A stretch of DNA of 36,039 nucleotides from Candidatus Methylomirabilota bacterium. GTDB lineage: Bacteria; Methylomirabilota; Methylomirabilia; Methylomirabilales; CSP1-5. The position numbers were made by a program, and so were the translations under genes. The number at the start of each line of letters is the position of its first letter. Position 1 is the stretch's first letter. The stretch lies in the NCBI GenBank assembly GCA_027293415.1, contig JAPUFX010000163.1, positions 1 through 36,039 of the forward strand. The letters run 5' to 3'. Under the pieces are notes generated by a model, which was not told the origin of the DNA, searched no databases, and saw nothing but the letters and a program-made list of their open reading frames with translations. Shown piece after piece: positions 1 through 6,360 of this stretch.

Positions 1-195
1 CCTTCCCACACATTCTCGATCCCTGCGCAAGTAGTATGGACGCGCGGGGAGGAACTCTCGCCGAGTGCCACCACCGGAATGGGAGTGAAGTTCCTCGAAG
101 TCAACCCCTCTTTAGAGGCTGCCCTGATAGACGCTGTCATCGATCGCCTTCGCGCGGAAGCCTCTCCCTCGCCGGATTCCTCCCAGTCCGAATAA
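1..195 (+). CDS. PilZ-domain protein, C-terminal end (5' cut by window edge)
   Basis: Frame 1 is open from the first base to a TAA at 193-195. The 64 visible residues match the end of a PilZ domain: an IPAQVVW strand, then GMGVKFLEVNP, then a helix and a Ser/Pro-rich tail (EASPSPDSS). PilZ domains bind cyclic di-GMP or act as inactive relatives in motility and polysaccharide control. The c-di-GMP-binding N-terminal RxxxR part would lie outside the window. The same tail and nearly the same residues end the protein at 33048-33752, so the two are recent paralogues. Nothing can be said about its start or promoter. Confidence 0.75.
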   Translation, partial: PSHTFSIPAQVVWTRGEELSPSATTGMGVKFLEVNPSLEAALIDAVIDRLRAEASPSPDSSQSE

Positions 196-300
196 CCAAG
201 CGCCAGATGTTGGTGACGGAAAATGATCACGCCCTCCCGCGGCTGTTTCACCCGTCCTTACCCCGGTTCCATCCCTGCTATTCCTAAGGGTCCCAAGCCT

Positions 301-461
301 CCACTACCGCTACAGAGTATACCAATATTCTTTCGCGTGAGTTACGGTGCGCAGTCGATGGTGGCGGGGGTGGGCCGGGGATAATGATCACCCGGGATAG
401 ATTGTCAAATAGAGCCTTGACGTCTTCCGCGATGTTGAAAAAGTCAAATGTCCCCTTTATT
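301..461. repeat. 160-bp direct repeat, copy A
   Basis: This stretch is nearly identical to 2088-2249, starting with ccactaccgctacag and ending with the gtcaaatgtcccc-type motif. A shorter piece of its right end recurs at 2592-2635. Both long copies lie just beyond the 3' end of a minus-strand gene (470-832 and 2245-2520). It contains no open frame that looks coding. It may be an intergenic mobile or recombinogenic element. Confidence 0.85.
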
Positions 462-469
462 AGGACTTC

Positions 470-832
470 CTAGCGGGATTTTTTGGACTTGGGCGCGGCT
501 TTGATTTTCTTGCTAGAGTTTACTGGAAGAGGATCCCACCCAAAGTGGAACCCGACCTTGTTCAGATACTCCCGGTTGTTGTCACAAAAAGCCACCCACT
601 TTTCATGTCCCAGTGCCCAGTTTTCCCATGCGGAGGCATGCGTGAAATACGGTTCACTCTGACGCGTGGCATCTTTGGGACCCGACATGCAATCTCGAAT
701 GTGTCGGCCGGCATCTTCATACTCCTTGGCCATTTGCATTCCAACGCTGTGCCGAATTTCCTCCGTGTACGTGATGGTCTGACCGTACACCGGGATCGGA
801 TGGGCTGGGATATCGTTGTCGTATAAGGGCAT
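470..832 (-). CDS. hypothetical protein, 120 aa
   Basis: I do not recognise a family. The chosen ATG (832) has a good Shine-Dalgarno CAGGAG nine bases upstream; the longer open frame up to 952 lacks one and its extra residues look like translated intergenic DNA. The protein is soluble, without signal peptide or membrane segment. It is rich in aromatic residues in the middle (WENWALGHEKW) and ends in a basic lysine-rich tail (KKIKAAPKSKKSR). A promoter of the TTGACA-17-GATGCT type lies about 150 bases upstream at 989-1017. It stands alone as a transcription unit, followed by the 160-bp repeat. Confidence 0.6.
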   Translation of the reverse strand: MPLYDNDIPAHPIPVYGQTITYTEEIRHSVGMQMAKEYEDAGRHIRDCMSGPKDATRQSEPYFTHASAWENWALGHEKWVAFCDNNREYLNKVGFHFGWDPLPVNSSKKIKAAPKSKKSR

Positions 833-988
833 GATTTTAAGCTCCTGAGATTTACGGAGATACGGCCGATAATGAAAACGCCTTCGCGGCTGTGCTTGAC
901 CCGCGAAGGCGACGCAACCCTTGTGCCACCAGTGGCCCGGGGCTCTGGCCACCCCGGTTCTATGCCTGTCCCTCCTGGGGAATGCCTC

Positions 989-1017
989 AGCATCCTTGAT
1001 AAGGTTAGGCGTGTCAA
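989..1017 (-). promoter_or_regulatory. sigma70-type promoter for the 470-832 gene
   Basis: On the minus strand TTGACA (1017-1012) is followed after exactly 17 bp by GATGCT (994-989). The flanks (TTGACACGCCT and GAGGC after the -10) match the promoter-like sites at 1700-1728, 2644-2672 and 2791-2821, so this is one of a family of related promoters. Confidence 0.55.
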
Positions 1018-1098
1018 AAACCTACACAGGCTGGTACAGCCGCCAAAAAATCAAGAGGGGAATGAGAGGAAGGCGGCAGGCACACAGTTTCTCTATGA

Positions 1099-1647
1099 TC
1101 ATTTCCTCTCTATCTGAACCTTGACACGCGTCCCAGTGCTAACAACATCGTACACAGGCGACAGCTTAGTTAATGCTTTCAGCTCTTCCACATCTTTCAG
1201 ATCCGTCTTGACTTTGAAATTTACCCGGATTTCCTGATAGCCTGGCCTGACTTCATCAGAGATTGCCAAAAAGCCCCTGAGGTCAAGATCGCCCTCCAAC
1301 GCCGATTCCACTTCGTCCAACTTTATACCGCGAACTGCGGCATGGTAGACCATGGTGGTAGTCATTCACGTTGCCAGAGCATTCAAAAGGTGCTCTACAG
1401 GATTCGGTCCTCGATCTTGTCCCGCCAGGATGGGGGGTTCGTCTGCAACCAGGGCAAATGGTTCGGCATGCGAAATCTCCTGACCGGCACTGTAAAAGCC
1501 TGTGATGGTAGTCCGATTGTATCCACCCTCGATCCATTCGTTGTTCGCTCGGAATTTGGACTTGGCAAGGGTAGGTTTCTCATTTACGGCCTTCACCAAA
1601 CCTACAACCGCATCCACATCCACACCGTTGAGAATTCTTCCCGACAT
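1099..1647 (-). CDS. OsmC-family protein, probable selenoprotein (UGA at residue 94)
   Basis: OsmC/Ohr proteins reduce organic peroxides through a reactive cysteine. Here two adjoining open segments in the same frame form one full-length OsmC protein of 182 residues, split only by a TGA at 1366-1368. The N-terminal part contains GPNPVEHLLNALAT and the C-terminal part begins MTTTMVYHAAVRG. In the family a cysteine stands exactly between these blocks, so the TGA replaces the catalytic Cys. A hairpin with a G in its apical loop lies 31 bases after the TGA (1325-1343), fitting the bacterial SECIS rule. The start ATG at 1647 has GGGAGG upstream; the ATG right after the TGA has no Shine-Dalgarno, arguing against a separate second gene. 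The usual second cysteine of Ohr is Ser here (LSPVYD). A single promoter lies at 1700-1728. The alternative is a nonsense mutation. Confidence 0.8.
1325..1343 (-). promoter_or_regulatory. SECIS-like hairpin of the OsmC selenoprotein gene
   Basis: On the minus strand ATGCCGC and GCGGTAT pair over seven positions (one G-U) around the five-base loop AGTTC. The loop G is second in the loop and is 31 bases after the TGA, within the 16-37 base window described for bacterial SECIS elements read by SelB. The hairpin lies inside the coding sequence, as expected for bacteria. Confidence 0.7.
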
Positions 1648-1699
1648 GGCATTGCCTCCCTGTTGTGAGATGAAGATTCCCTCTCCTGAACGGGGCCTG

Positions 1700-1728
1700 A
1701 GTATCCCCCAATGGGGCAGGCGTGTCAA
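1700..1728 (-). promoter_or_regulatory. sigma70-type promoter of the OsmC gene
   Basis: Minus strand TTGACA (1728-1723), a 17-bp spacer, then GATACT (1705-1700). Transcription would start about 45 bases before the ATG at 1647. The sequence around it is shared with the sites at 2644-2672 and 2791-2821. Confidence 0.65.
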
Positions 1729-1787
1729 GGTCGCGGAGAGGGTGGCGACGTGTCAATTGTAACGCGGTGACCGCAATTGCCCTCTCG

Positions 1788-2054
1788 CTATGCCAGCATC
1801 TCGTGGATTGTGCTTTCGTACTCAGGAAAATACTGGCTGATGACAGAAAGATTGAAGCGTCTCAAGATGCTGGTGTTGGGTTCTCGTTCGAGAAGGAATT
1901 CGAAGGATTTTTCCACCAACGTGGCCGGGGGAACGCGTTTGCCGCTGAGCTTTTCGTAATATGATGGATCGACTGTGACCGAGTGTTTCGTGGTCACGCG
2001 GCCTTGCACGGTGACCTCGAAGGTGCTGTCGTCAATTTGCTGAACGTCGATCAT
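1788..2054 (-). CDS. small conserved-type hypothetical protein, 88 aa
   Basis: Function unknown. The ATG at 2054 is preceded by GGAGG with a six-base spacer, a strong start. The protein has an N-terminal beta-rich half (STFEVTVQGRVTTKHSVTV) and a helical half with VEKSFEFLLEREPNTSIL and ISQYFPEY. This pattern resembles a small uncharacterised family I have seen in environmental bacteria, but I cannot attach a role to it. It has no signal peptide or membrane segment. It lies upstream of and parallel to the OsmC gene, about 140 bases away, but the OsmC gene has its own promoter. The 160-bp repeat B lies just upstream and may carry its promoter (a TATAAC box on the minus strand). Confidence 0.7.
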   Translation of the reverse strand: MIDVQQIDDSTFEVTVQGRVTTKHSVTVDPSYYEKLSGKRVPPATLVEKSFEFLLEREPNTSILRRFNLSVISQYFPEYESTIHEMLA

Positions 2055-2087
2055 CGGTAGCCTCCAACTTCACTCGTGCTACATTCT

Positions 2088-2249
2088 CCACTACCGCTAC
2101 AGCGTTATACCAATATTCTTTCGTGTGACGTACGGTGCGCAGTCGATGGTGGCGGGAGTGGGCCGGGGATTATGATCACCCGGGATAGATTGTAAAATAG
2201 AGCCTTGACGCCTTCCGCGATTGTGAAAAAGTCAAATGCCCCCTTTATT
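2088..2249. repeat. 160-bp direct repeat, copy B
   Basis: Near-identical to 301-461, with a handful of substitutions and single-base indels. Copy B overlaps the last few codons of the minus-strand gene ending at 2245 and lies 34 bases upstream of the ATG of the gene at 1788-2054. It could therefore supply that gene's promoter. Confidence 0.85.
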
Positions 2250-2520
2250 GCTTTTCCTTTGGGCCGGGCCAATACCCAATTTCCTTAAACTCATATTTCC
2301 TTCGCTCCACGTCGGGGCCGCCCAAGGCCAGTGTCCGAATCTCTCCCGTGTATGTGTCCAGGCGATGGACAAAAAAAGCGTCCCTGGGCGAGGCGATCTG
2401 ATAGCGAGCCGTCGTGCTACGGCTCATCAGGACCAAGGCCACTATCAGGGCAAACACCAAGGCCCCGGCCCACTTTAAGTAACGATGCTCCCGTTCCAGT
2501 CGGTTGAGGCGCTCGTCCAT
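2245..2520 (-). CDS. small single-pass membrane protein with coiled-coil N-terminus
   Basis: Ninety-one residues when started at the second of two adjacent ATGs (2520); AAGGAGG lies at a better distance from this ATG than from the one at 2523. The first 16 residues (DERLNRLEREHRYLKW) are a short amphipathic helix. A hydrophobic segment follows (WAGALVFALIVALVLM, about residues 16-32) and then a soluble domain that would be outside the membrane. No enzyme motif is visible. A similar LDKVERE-type N-terminus is found as a broken fragment at 35549-35629. A promoter with consensus boxes lies at 2644-2672. The function is unknown. Confidence 0.65.
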   Translation of the reverse strand: MDERLNRLEREHRYLKWAGALVFALIVALVLMSRSTTARYQIASPRDAFFVHRLDTYTGEIRTLALGGPDVERRKYEFKEIGYWPGPKEKQ

Positions 2521-2591
2521 CATCCCCTCCTTTTCGTTCAGGGTGCACTCCAGATGACCTTCCCAGCCTGGTCAAAGAAGGCCGGGCCCTA

Positions 2592-2635
2592 CTTGACACC
2601 TTCCGCGATTGTGAAAAAGTCAAATGTCCCCTTTG
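2592..2635. repeat. partial third copy of the 160-bp repeat end
   Basis: The 44 bases contain ttccgcgattgtgaaaaag and gtcaaatgtcccctttg, matching the right end of copies A (about 418-461) and B (about 2206-2249). Only the terminal quarter of the repeat is present, so this end can move or survive alone. Confidence 0.75.
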
Positions 2636-2643
2636 TGGTTCTA

Positions 2644-2672
2644 AGTATCCTGCGCCGGTGCGGGGGTGTCAA
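2644..2672 (-). promoter_or_regulatory. sigma70-type promoter for the gene at 2245-2520
   Basis: Minus strand TTGACA (2672-2667), 17-bp spacer, GATACT (2649-2644), followed by TAG as in the other family members. The downstream ATG is about 125 bases away, and the partial repeat 2592-2635 lies in the untranslated leader. Confidence 0.6.
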
Positions 2673-2790
2673 GGCCGCCAAAGGAGGAGGGTAATTCAAT
2701 AATTGGGGGGCGCTGGAACAATTGTGCCGGAGATGGGCTAGCAGCAATTCCTAGTCCGGTTGCATCCCAACTTATCCCGAAAGGGGCCTA

Positions 2791-2821
2791 AGTATCCCCC
2801 ACTGAGATCGGAGGGTGTCAA
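2791..2821 (-). promoter_or_regulatory. promoter-like sequence of the TTGACAC..GATACT family
   Basis: Minus strand TTGACA (2821-2816) and GATACT (2796-2791) are separated by 19 bp, longer than optimal. The surrounding GGGGGATACTTAGGCCCC is nearly the same as at 1700-1728. It points in the same direction as the 2644-2672 promoter and may be a decayed duplicate. Confidence 0.4.
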
Positions 2822-2876
2822 GCGCATCGAGTGTGTTATTGTGAGACCTGGCTCCACAACTTCCCATTGATCTGAG

Positions 2877-3209
2877 GTGCACCCATTGGCGAAAAGCCCA
2901 CGCTCTCACAAGCTAAGCGAGCGACACGCAACGGTACGGTCGGCGCTCAGGCAGGTACTCAGGGAGCGCTCGCTCACGGCTCGTGAGCTCTCGGCGCGTG
3001 TCGGGATCGGCGAGAAAGAAGTCTCCGGCCACCTCGAGCACGTAGCGCGTTCGCTCAGGCATAGCGGCGAGCGCTTGCGTGTCGAACCGGCGCAATGCCT
3101 CGCCTGCGAATTCGTCTTCAAGCAGCGCACTCGACTGAGCAAGCCGTCCAAGTGTCCCGTGTGCAGGAGTCAGCGCTTGGACCCACCGCGCTTTATCATC
3201 CTCACATAG
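2877..3209 (+). CDS. HTH plus zinc-ribbon transcriptional regulator (COG3357-like)
   Basis: A 110-residue predicted DNA-binding protein. Residues 20-65 form a winged-helix type helix-turn-helix (LTARELSARVGIGEKEVSGHLEHV). Residues 74-101 form a zinc ribbon with two CxxC knuckles (CLAC and CPVC). This two-domain layout is that of small predicted regulators grouped as COG3357, whose targets are not known. The GTG at 2877 is given as start; a TTG at 2886 has GAGG at a better distance and is a good alternative. The stop codon TAG overlaps the first base of a 23-bp repeat (3207-3229). It faces budA convergently, so a regulatory link is not implied. Confidence 0.75.
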   Translation: MHPLAKSPRSHKLSERHATVRSALRQVLRERSLTARELSARVGIGEKEVSGHLEHVARSLRHSGERLRVEPAQCLACEFVFKQRTRLSKPSKCPVCRSQRLDPPRFIILT

Positions 3210-3229
3210 CAAATCGCAAGCCTGACCCC
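3207..3229. repeat. 23-bp direct repeat, left copy flanking budA
   Basis: The sequence tagcaaatcgcaagcctg followed by acccc is identical to 4103-4125. The two copies bracket the acetolactate decarboxylase gene. Read on the minus strand it begins GGGGTCAGGCTTGC, similar in form to other GGGGTCA/GGGGACA repeats in this window. Confidence 0.85.
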
Positions 3230-3281
3230 CACTCTTCTACACACCCAAGTGCTCGAAGTTATTTAATCTCCTGTTTAGCTC

Positions 3282-4088
3282 TTATTCCTCTGCCTGGCGC
3301 AGCGTTTCTCGTTGGTCTTGGGACAAGTCGGCGTTCAAGAACATTCCCTCCTTGGGTAGTTCCATATGGAAATTCGACGTATGTTCGACCGCGAGCTTCC
3401 CCCGTTGCAGTTGGAGGTCGAGGACGTGCCCGCCTGCCTTGTGGTCCTCGGTGAGAAAGTGCAGGTGGTAGCCCGGCATATTCATGCCTTGGGCGTAGTC
3501 GGGAAAGCGAAAGCCCACAAGCGCGCCCGAAACGTCAAAGAACTCGAAGACTGGCTGGGTCTTTGTCACCTCGACTAATGGGGGGTACGGTTTGGTCTGC
3601 CGAGGCACACTCCTTGTTTTGACGTATTTGAAAAGGCCATCAAGGCGGATTGCGTAGAAGAAATTCATTATTGGAATCACGGTCTGCAAGTAGTCTTTGA
3701 GTTGTTCGTACTCCATCTCGCGGTCGATCACGTAGTGGGCTTCTGGCTCGAAAAACTGCACAACCGCAAATGGCGTCTTCTGTGCGTCGTCCACGGGGTA
3801 GGCGACGCCATCCGACTTTACTTGGTAAAAGTTTCCGTTCAAAGCGATCATCTCCCCGTCCAAGGCGTTGAAGGTGCCAAGACCGAAGTCACCATGTTCA
3901 CGCAACCCCCCATAGGTCATTTCGCCATCGTAAATCCCTTCGAGTAAGGCATTGATCGTTGAGGTCTGAAAGACTTCATGTGCGTGGCGGTGGTCGCTCT
4001 CGTGCACCCGGGAGTGCTTGCCGTGGGGATGTTTTCGGTGATGCCGGAGAGCGTGAAGAAACTGAATGAATTTTTCCTCAATGGCCAT
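3282..4088 (-). CDS. budA: alpha-acetolactate decarboxylase
   Basis: Converts (S)-2-acetolactate to acetoin and CO2 (EC 4.1.1.5), diverting pyruvate-derived acetolactate from valine/leucine synthesis to acetoin or butanediol. The 268-residue product has the family's blocks: an N-terminal substrate-pocket region around TINALLEGIYDGEMTYGGL, GLGTFNALDGEMIALNG, and the zinc site GYHLHFL followed nine residues later by GGH, giving the HxH...H ligand set. The open frame runs on to 4211, but the ATG at 4088 begins the normal N-terminus, and the extension would translate a 23-bp repeat. No acetolactate synthase or butanediol dehydrogenase is adjacent, so the gene stands alone. The flanking direct repeats suggest it may have arrived as a cassette. 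Confidence 0.9.
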   Translation of the reverse strand: MAIEEKFIQFLHALRHHRKHPHGKHSRVHESDHRHAHEVFQTSTINALLEGIYDGEMTYGGLREHGDFGLGTFNALDGEMIALNGNFYQVKSDGVAYPVDDAQKTPFAVVQFFEPEAHYVIDREMEYEQLKDYLQTVIPIMNFFYAIRLDGLFKYVKTRSVPRQTKPYPPLVEVTKTQPVFEFFDVSGALVGFRFPDYAQGMNMPGYHLHFLTEDHKAGGHVLDLQLQRGKLAVEHTSNFHMELPKEGMFLNADLSQDQRETLRQAEE

Positions 4089-4102
4089 AAGACTTGCCCC
4101 TG

Positions 4103-4125
4103 TAGCAAATCGCAAGCCTGACCCC
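4103..4125. repeat. 23-bp direct repeat, right copy flanking budA
   Basis: Identical to 3207-3229 and in the same orientation. It lies 15 bases upstream of the budA ATG, so it forms part of the budA leader. Confidence 0.85.
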
Positions 4126-4336
4126 ATCCCTAATGCTTCTTCTTTCTGGTGACCTTCATCTTGTCCTGCTGTACCTGCTTGCCAGGTGCTCGGGGCAAAC
4201 GCACTCTCCAAATCTTCTTTCTTGGCTTCTGTAGCTTTCCCACGAGAACTGTACGCCTCTCTCTAACGGGGTGTTGGGCAATAAAATAAATCTGTCCCCG
4301 ATTTTCAGCTAGTGCCCCTCCAACTCACTCCTCCTA

Positions 4337-4407
4337 AGCACCCCAGGGTTCCGCCGGGGGCACTGAGGGGTTGTAGGGGAGAGGCTCCCCTACGCCTGGG
4401 GGGTGCT
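4337..4407. repeat. nested palindrome, possible REP-like structure
   Basis: Outer arms agcaccccagg (4337-4347) and cctggggggtgct (4395-4407) are complementary apart from a two-base bulge. An inner perfect 8-bp hairpin GTAGGGGA/TCCCCTAC (4373-4393) sits inside. Folded as RNA or single-stranded DNA it would give a branched structure. There is no T-run, so it does not look like a simple terminator. Confidence 0.6.
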
Positions 4408-4457
4408 CAGCGAGGCGAACGCCGAGTGCCGAAGGGGGGGCCTGCCCCCCTAGCGGA

Positions 4458-4521
4458 AGTGCCGCACCAGCGCGGAATACTCGTGAGAAATAGTTGGTGC
4501 GGCACTAGTTGGTGCGGCACT
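4458..4521. repeat. 12-bp inverted repeat with tandem duplicated right arm
   Basis: AGTGCCGCACCA (4458-4469) is complementary to TGGTGCGGCACT at 4495-4506, and the right arm is repeated directly at 4510-4521. It lies just downstream of the adenine deaminase stop codon and might act as its transcript end or as a mobile palindrome. Confidence 0.7.
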
Positions 4522-4529
4522 AGGGATGG

Positions 4530-6173
4530 TTAGGAAGTCTCTATCAGCAGTGGGACTATCTGACCCGTTTTGACCTGGACAAGCCCGCGCTCCCTGAGCC
4601 TCAAGGCCGGAATCGCGGTGAAGGTAAGGGCCTGGAGGGTGAGGAGGGGATCCTGAAGCAGTGAGCCCAGGTCTTTGAGCACCCGCTTTATTCGATCGAG
4701 CTTCTCGGCCAAGTTCGGGACCGGCTCTTCGCTAATGATCCCCCCGATCGGCATGGGGAGCTCCTCTACGACCTCCCCATCGACTACTACGACAAAGCCG
4801 CCGCCGATCTCTACCAATCGGTTCAGAACTCGTGCGATATCTGCATCCCGGGCCCCGACGGCCACTAGATTGCTCACGTCGTAGGAAAGGCTCGAGGCAA
4901 CCGCCCCTTGCCGCAGGCCAAATCCTTTGACGAACCCGACCGTCCTCTGCCCAAGACCTCTCCGGTCAAAGACGGCAGCCTTCAGAACATCCGCTTGAGG
5001 CTCCATGATCACCTCTCCCCCCTCGACCGGCAGTGACAGTGTGAGTTCCCGTGTCAGAATGGGTCCCGCAATGCCTAGAACCCTCACCTGGGTCCACCCA
5101 CCTAAGCGGTCCGCAGGGACTTTGAGATCCCCCGGCGTGAGAGGGTGCGGCAACGTAGGCGCGGGGAGAACCCGCCGGATTTGAGAATTCCCCTTGACCC
5201 TTACGAGACATCTTCCGTCCTGCGCCACCACGCTACCCTTACTAATTACCACCTCGGGTTCCATCCGCGTAAGATCCGGAACTACCAAGAGGTTGGCATA
5301 CTTGCCCGGACCAAGGCCCCCCACCAGGTGGTCGAGACCGAAGTGCTCGGCACAGGAGAGGCTGGCCGCCCGGACTGCCGCAACGCGATCGAGACCAAGC
5401 TCGATGGCACGGCGGACCGCATGGTCCATGACGCCCCGGCGCAAGAGATCATCGGGCCAGACAGTATCGGTTACCAGGATCAGACGCCGGAGATCCACCC
5501 CGGACGAGACCACTTCCTTCAGGACGCCCAGGTCCTGCCGCACCGAACCCTCCCGAACCATTGTATGTACCCCCAGGCGAAGCCGGTCGATCACGTCCTC
5601 TGGTGTGATTGACTCGTGGCAGGAGCCGATTCCGAGGCCCATGTACTGCTGGAGCTTCCACCCGCGGGCCCCGGCGGCGTGCCCCTCCACCTGCTTTCGC
5701 AGACGACGGGCCTTTTCGATCAGGGCCATGAGGTCGGGCGGGGCCTGCAGTGCGAGATGCCAGTAGACCTCCCCGAGCCCCAGCACGAGAGGGTGCTCCA
5801 GCAGGTCTGCCACTTCGTCAGATGAAATGGCCGACCGGCCATCCCCCCGGTCAGAGCAGAGAAGGGAGATAGAAGGAGCGGTGGTGTAAACCAGAATCGG
5901 GAGGTCCTCCAGACCCGCCAGGAAGGTCCGGAAGGCTGCGGCCCCTCCTACATTTGCCACGTGGACTAACTCTGTAATGACAGTGGTGAGTCCCCTTGGC
6001 ACGGCCTCATACAGGAACTCATGCAGGCTTTGGATGTTATCTAGGTGGGTGTGTCCATCAATCAGACCCGGGGTGAGATACTTACCTGCCGCCTCGACAA
6101 TTTTGGTCTCGGGACCAATAAGATGGCTGAGGTCGAGGCCTAAAGCGACAATCCGCTCCCCGCGAATCGCCAC
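4530..6173 (-). CDS. ade: adenine deaminase (start codon unclear)
   Basis: Amidohydrolase that converts adenine to hypoxanthine and ammonia (EC 3.5.4.2) in purine salvage. Motifs visible: LTPGLIDGHTHLDN (metal-binding HxH), an EVYWH segment, EGHAAG, SCHES, and the C-terminal adenine-deaminase domain with GGGFVVVVDGEVVEELPMPIGGI. GTG at 6173 gives 547 residues, but homology clearly continues upstream in frame: DLVVRGGTLLNVYTGELLEGWG, the usual first strands, is encoded at about 6175-6240. No ATG, GTG or TTG occurs in frame before a TGA at 6300-6302. CTG codons at 6290 and 6284, the former behind GGGGGAGGG, would give about 586 residues, the usual length. A CTG start or a damaged 5' end are both possible. 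Confidence 0.88.
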   Translation of the reverse strand: MAIRGERIVALGLDLSHLIGPETKIVEAAGKYLTPGLIDGHTHLDNIQSLHEFLYEAVPRGLTTVITELVHVANVGGAAAFRTFLAGLEDLPILVYTTAPSISLLCSDRGDGRSAISSDEVADLLEHPLVLGLGEVYWHLALQAPPDLMALIEKARRLRKQVEGHAAGARGWKLQQYMGLGIGSCHESITPEDVIDRLRLGVHTMVREGSVRQDLGVLKEVVSSGVDLRRLILVTDTVWPDDLLRRGVMDHAVRRAIELGLDRVAAVRAASLSCAEHFGLDHLVGGLGPGKYANLLVVPDLTRMEPEVVISKGSVVAQDGRCLVRVKGNSQIRRVLPAPTLPHPLTPGDLKVPADRLGGWTQVRVLGIAGPILTRELTLSLPVEGGEVIMEPQADVLKAAVFDRRGLGQRTVGFVKGFGLRQGAVASSLSYDVSNLVAVGARDADIARVLNRLVEIGGGFVVVVDGEVVEELPMPIGGIISEEPVPNLAEKLDRIKRVLKDLGSLLQDPLLTLQALTFTAIPALRLRERGLVQVKTGQIVPLLIETS

Positions 6174-6303
6174 GCCCCAGCCCTCAAGCAGTTCCCCCGT
6201 ATAGACATTAAGAAGGGTTCCGCCCCGAACTACCAGGTCTGCCGGGTCAGTTGCTCCCGAATTCTTACGAGGTGCCTGTTCCAGCCCCAGCCCTCCCCCT
6301 CAG

Positions 6304-6350
6304 AAAAAAAAGACCCCGGGACCCGCAACGCAATCCTCCAGGTCCCGGGT
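6304..6350 (-). terminator. rho-independent terminator of the TPR gene
   Basis: On the minus strand CCCGGGACC and GGTCCCGGG form a strong 9-bp stem around a 17-base loop, followed by CT and a run of eight T. It ends transcription from the 6361-6846 gene and so separates it from adenine deaminase. Confidence 0.85.
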
Positions 6351-6360
6351 GGTCGGTCCG

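Larger units (their letters stand above)
4126..4529. other. non-coding stretch upstream of budA, rich in repeats
   Basis: No convincing gene is present in these 400 bases. They hold a string that reads on the minus strand as a GGGGACAGATTTATTTTATT motif (around 4280-4302), a large imperfect palindrome (4337-4407) and an inverted plus tandem repeat (4458-4521). A budA promoter should lie here but no clear pair of boxes was found. Confidence 0.6.

Noticed and set aside
36-287. Plus-strand open frame of 83 codons at the window start
   Set aside because: It overlaps the PilZ C-terminus in another frame and has no domain-like sequence.
1099-1365. Separate 88-aa gene starting at ATG 1365
   Set aside because: No ribosome-binding site, and it is the second half of an OsmC domain in the same frame as the upstream segment; read-through at TGA explains it better.
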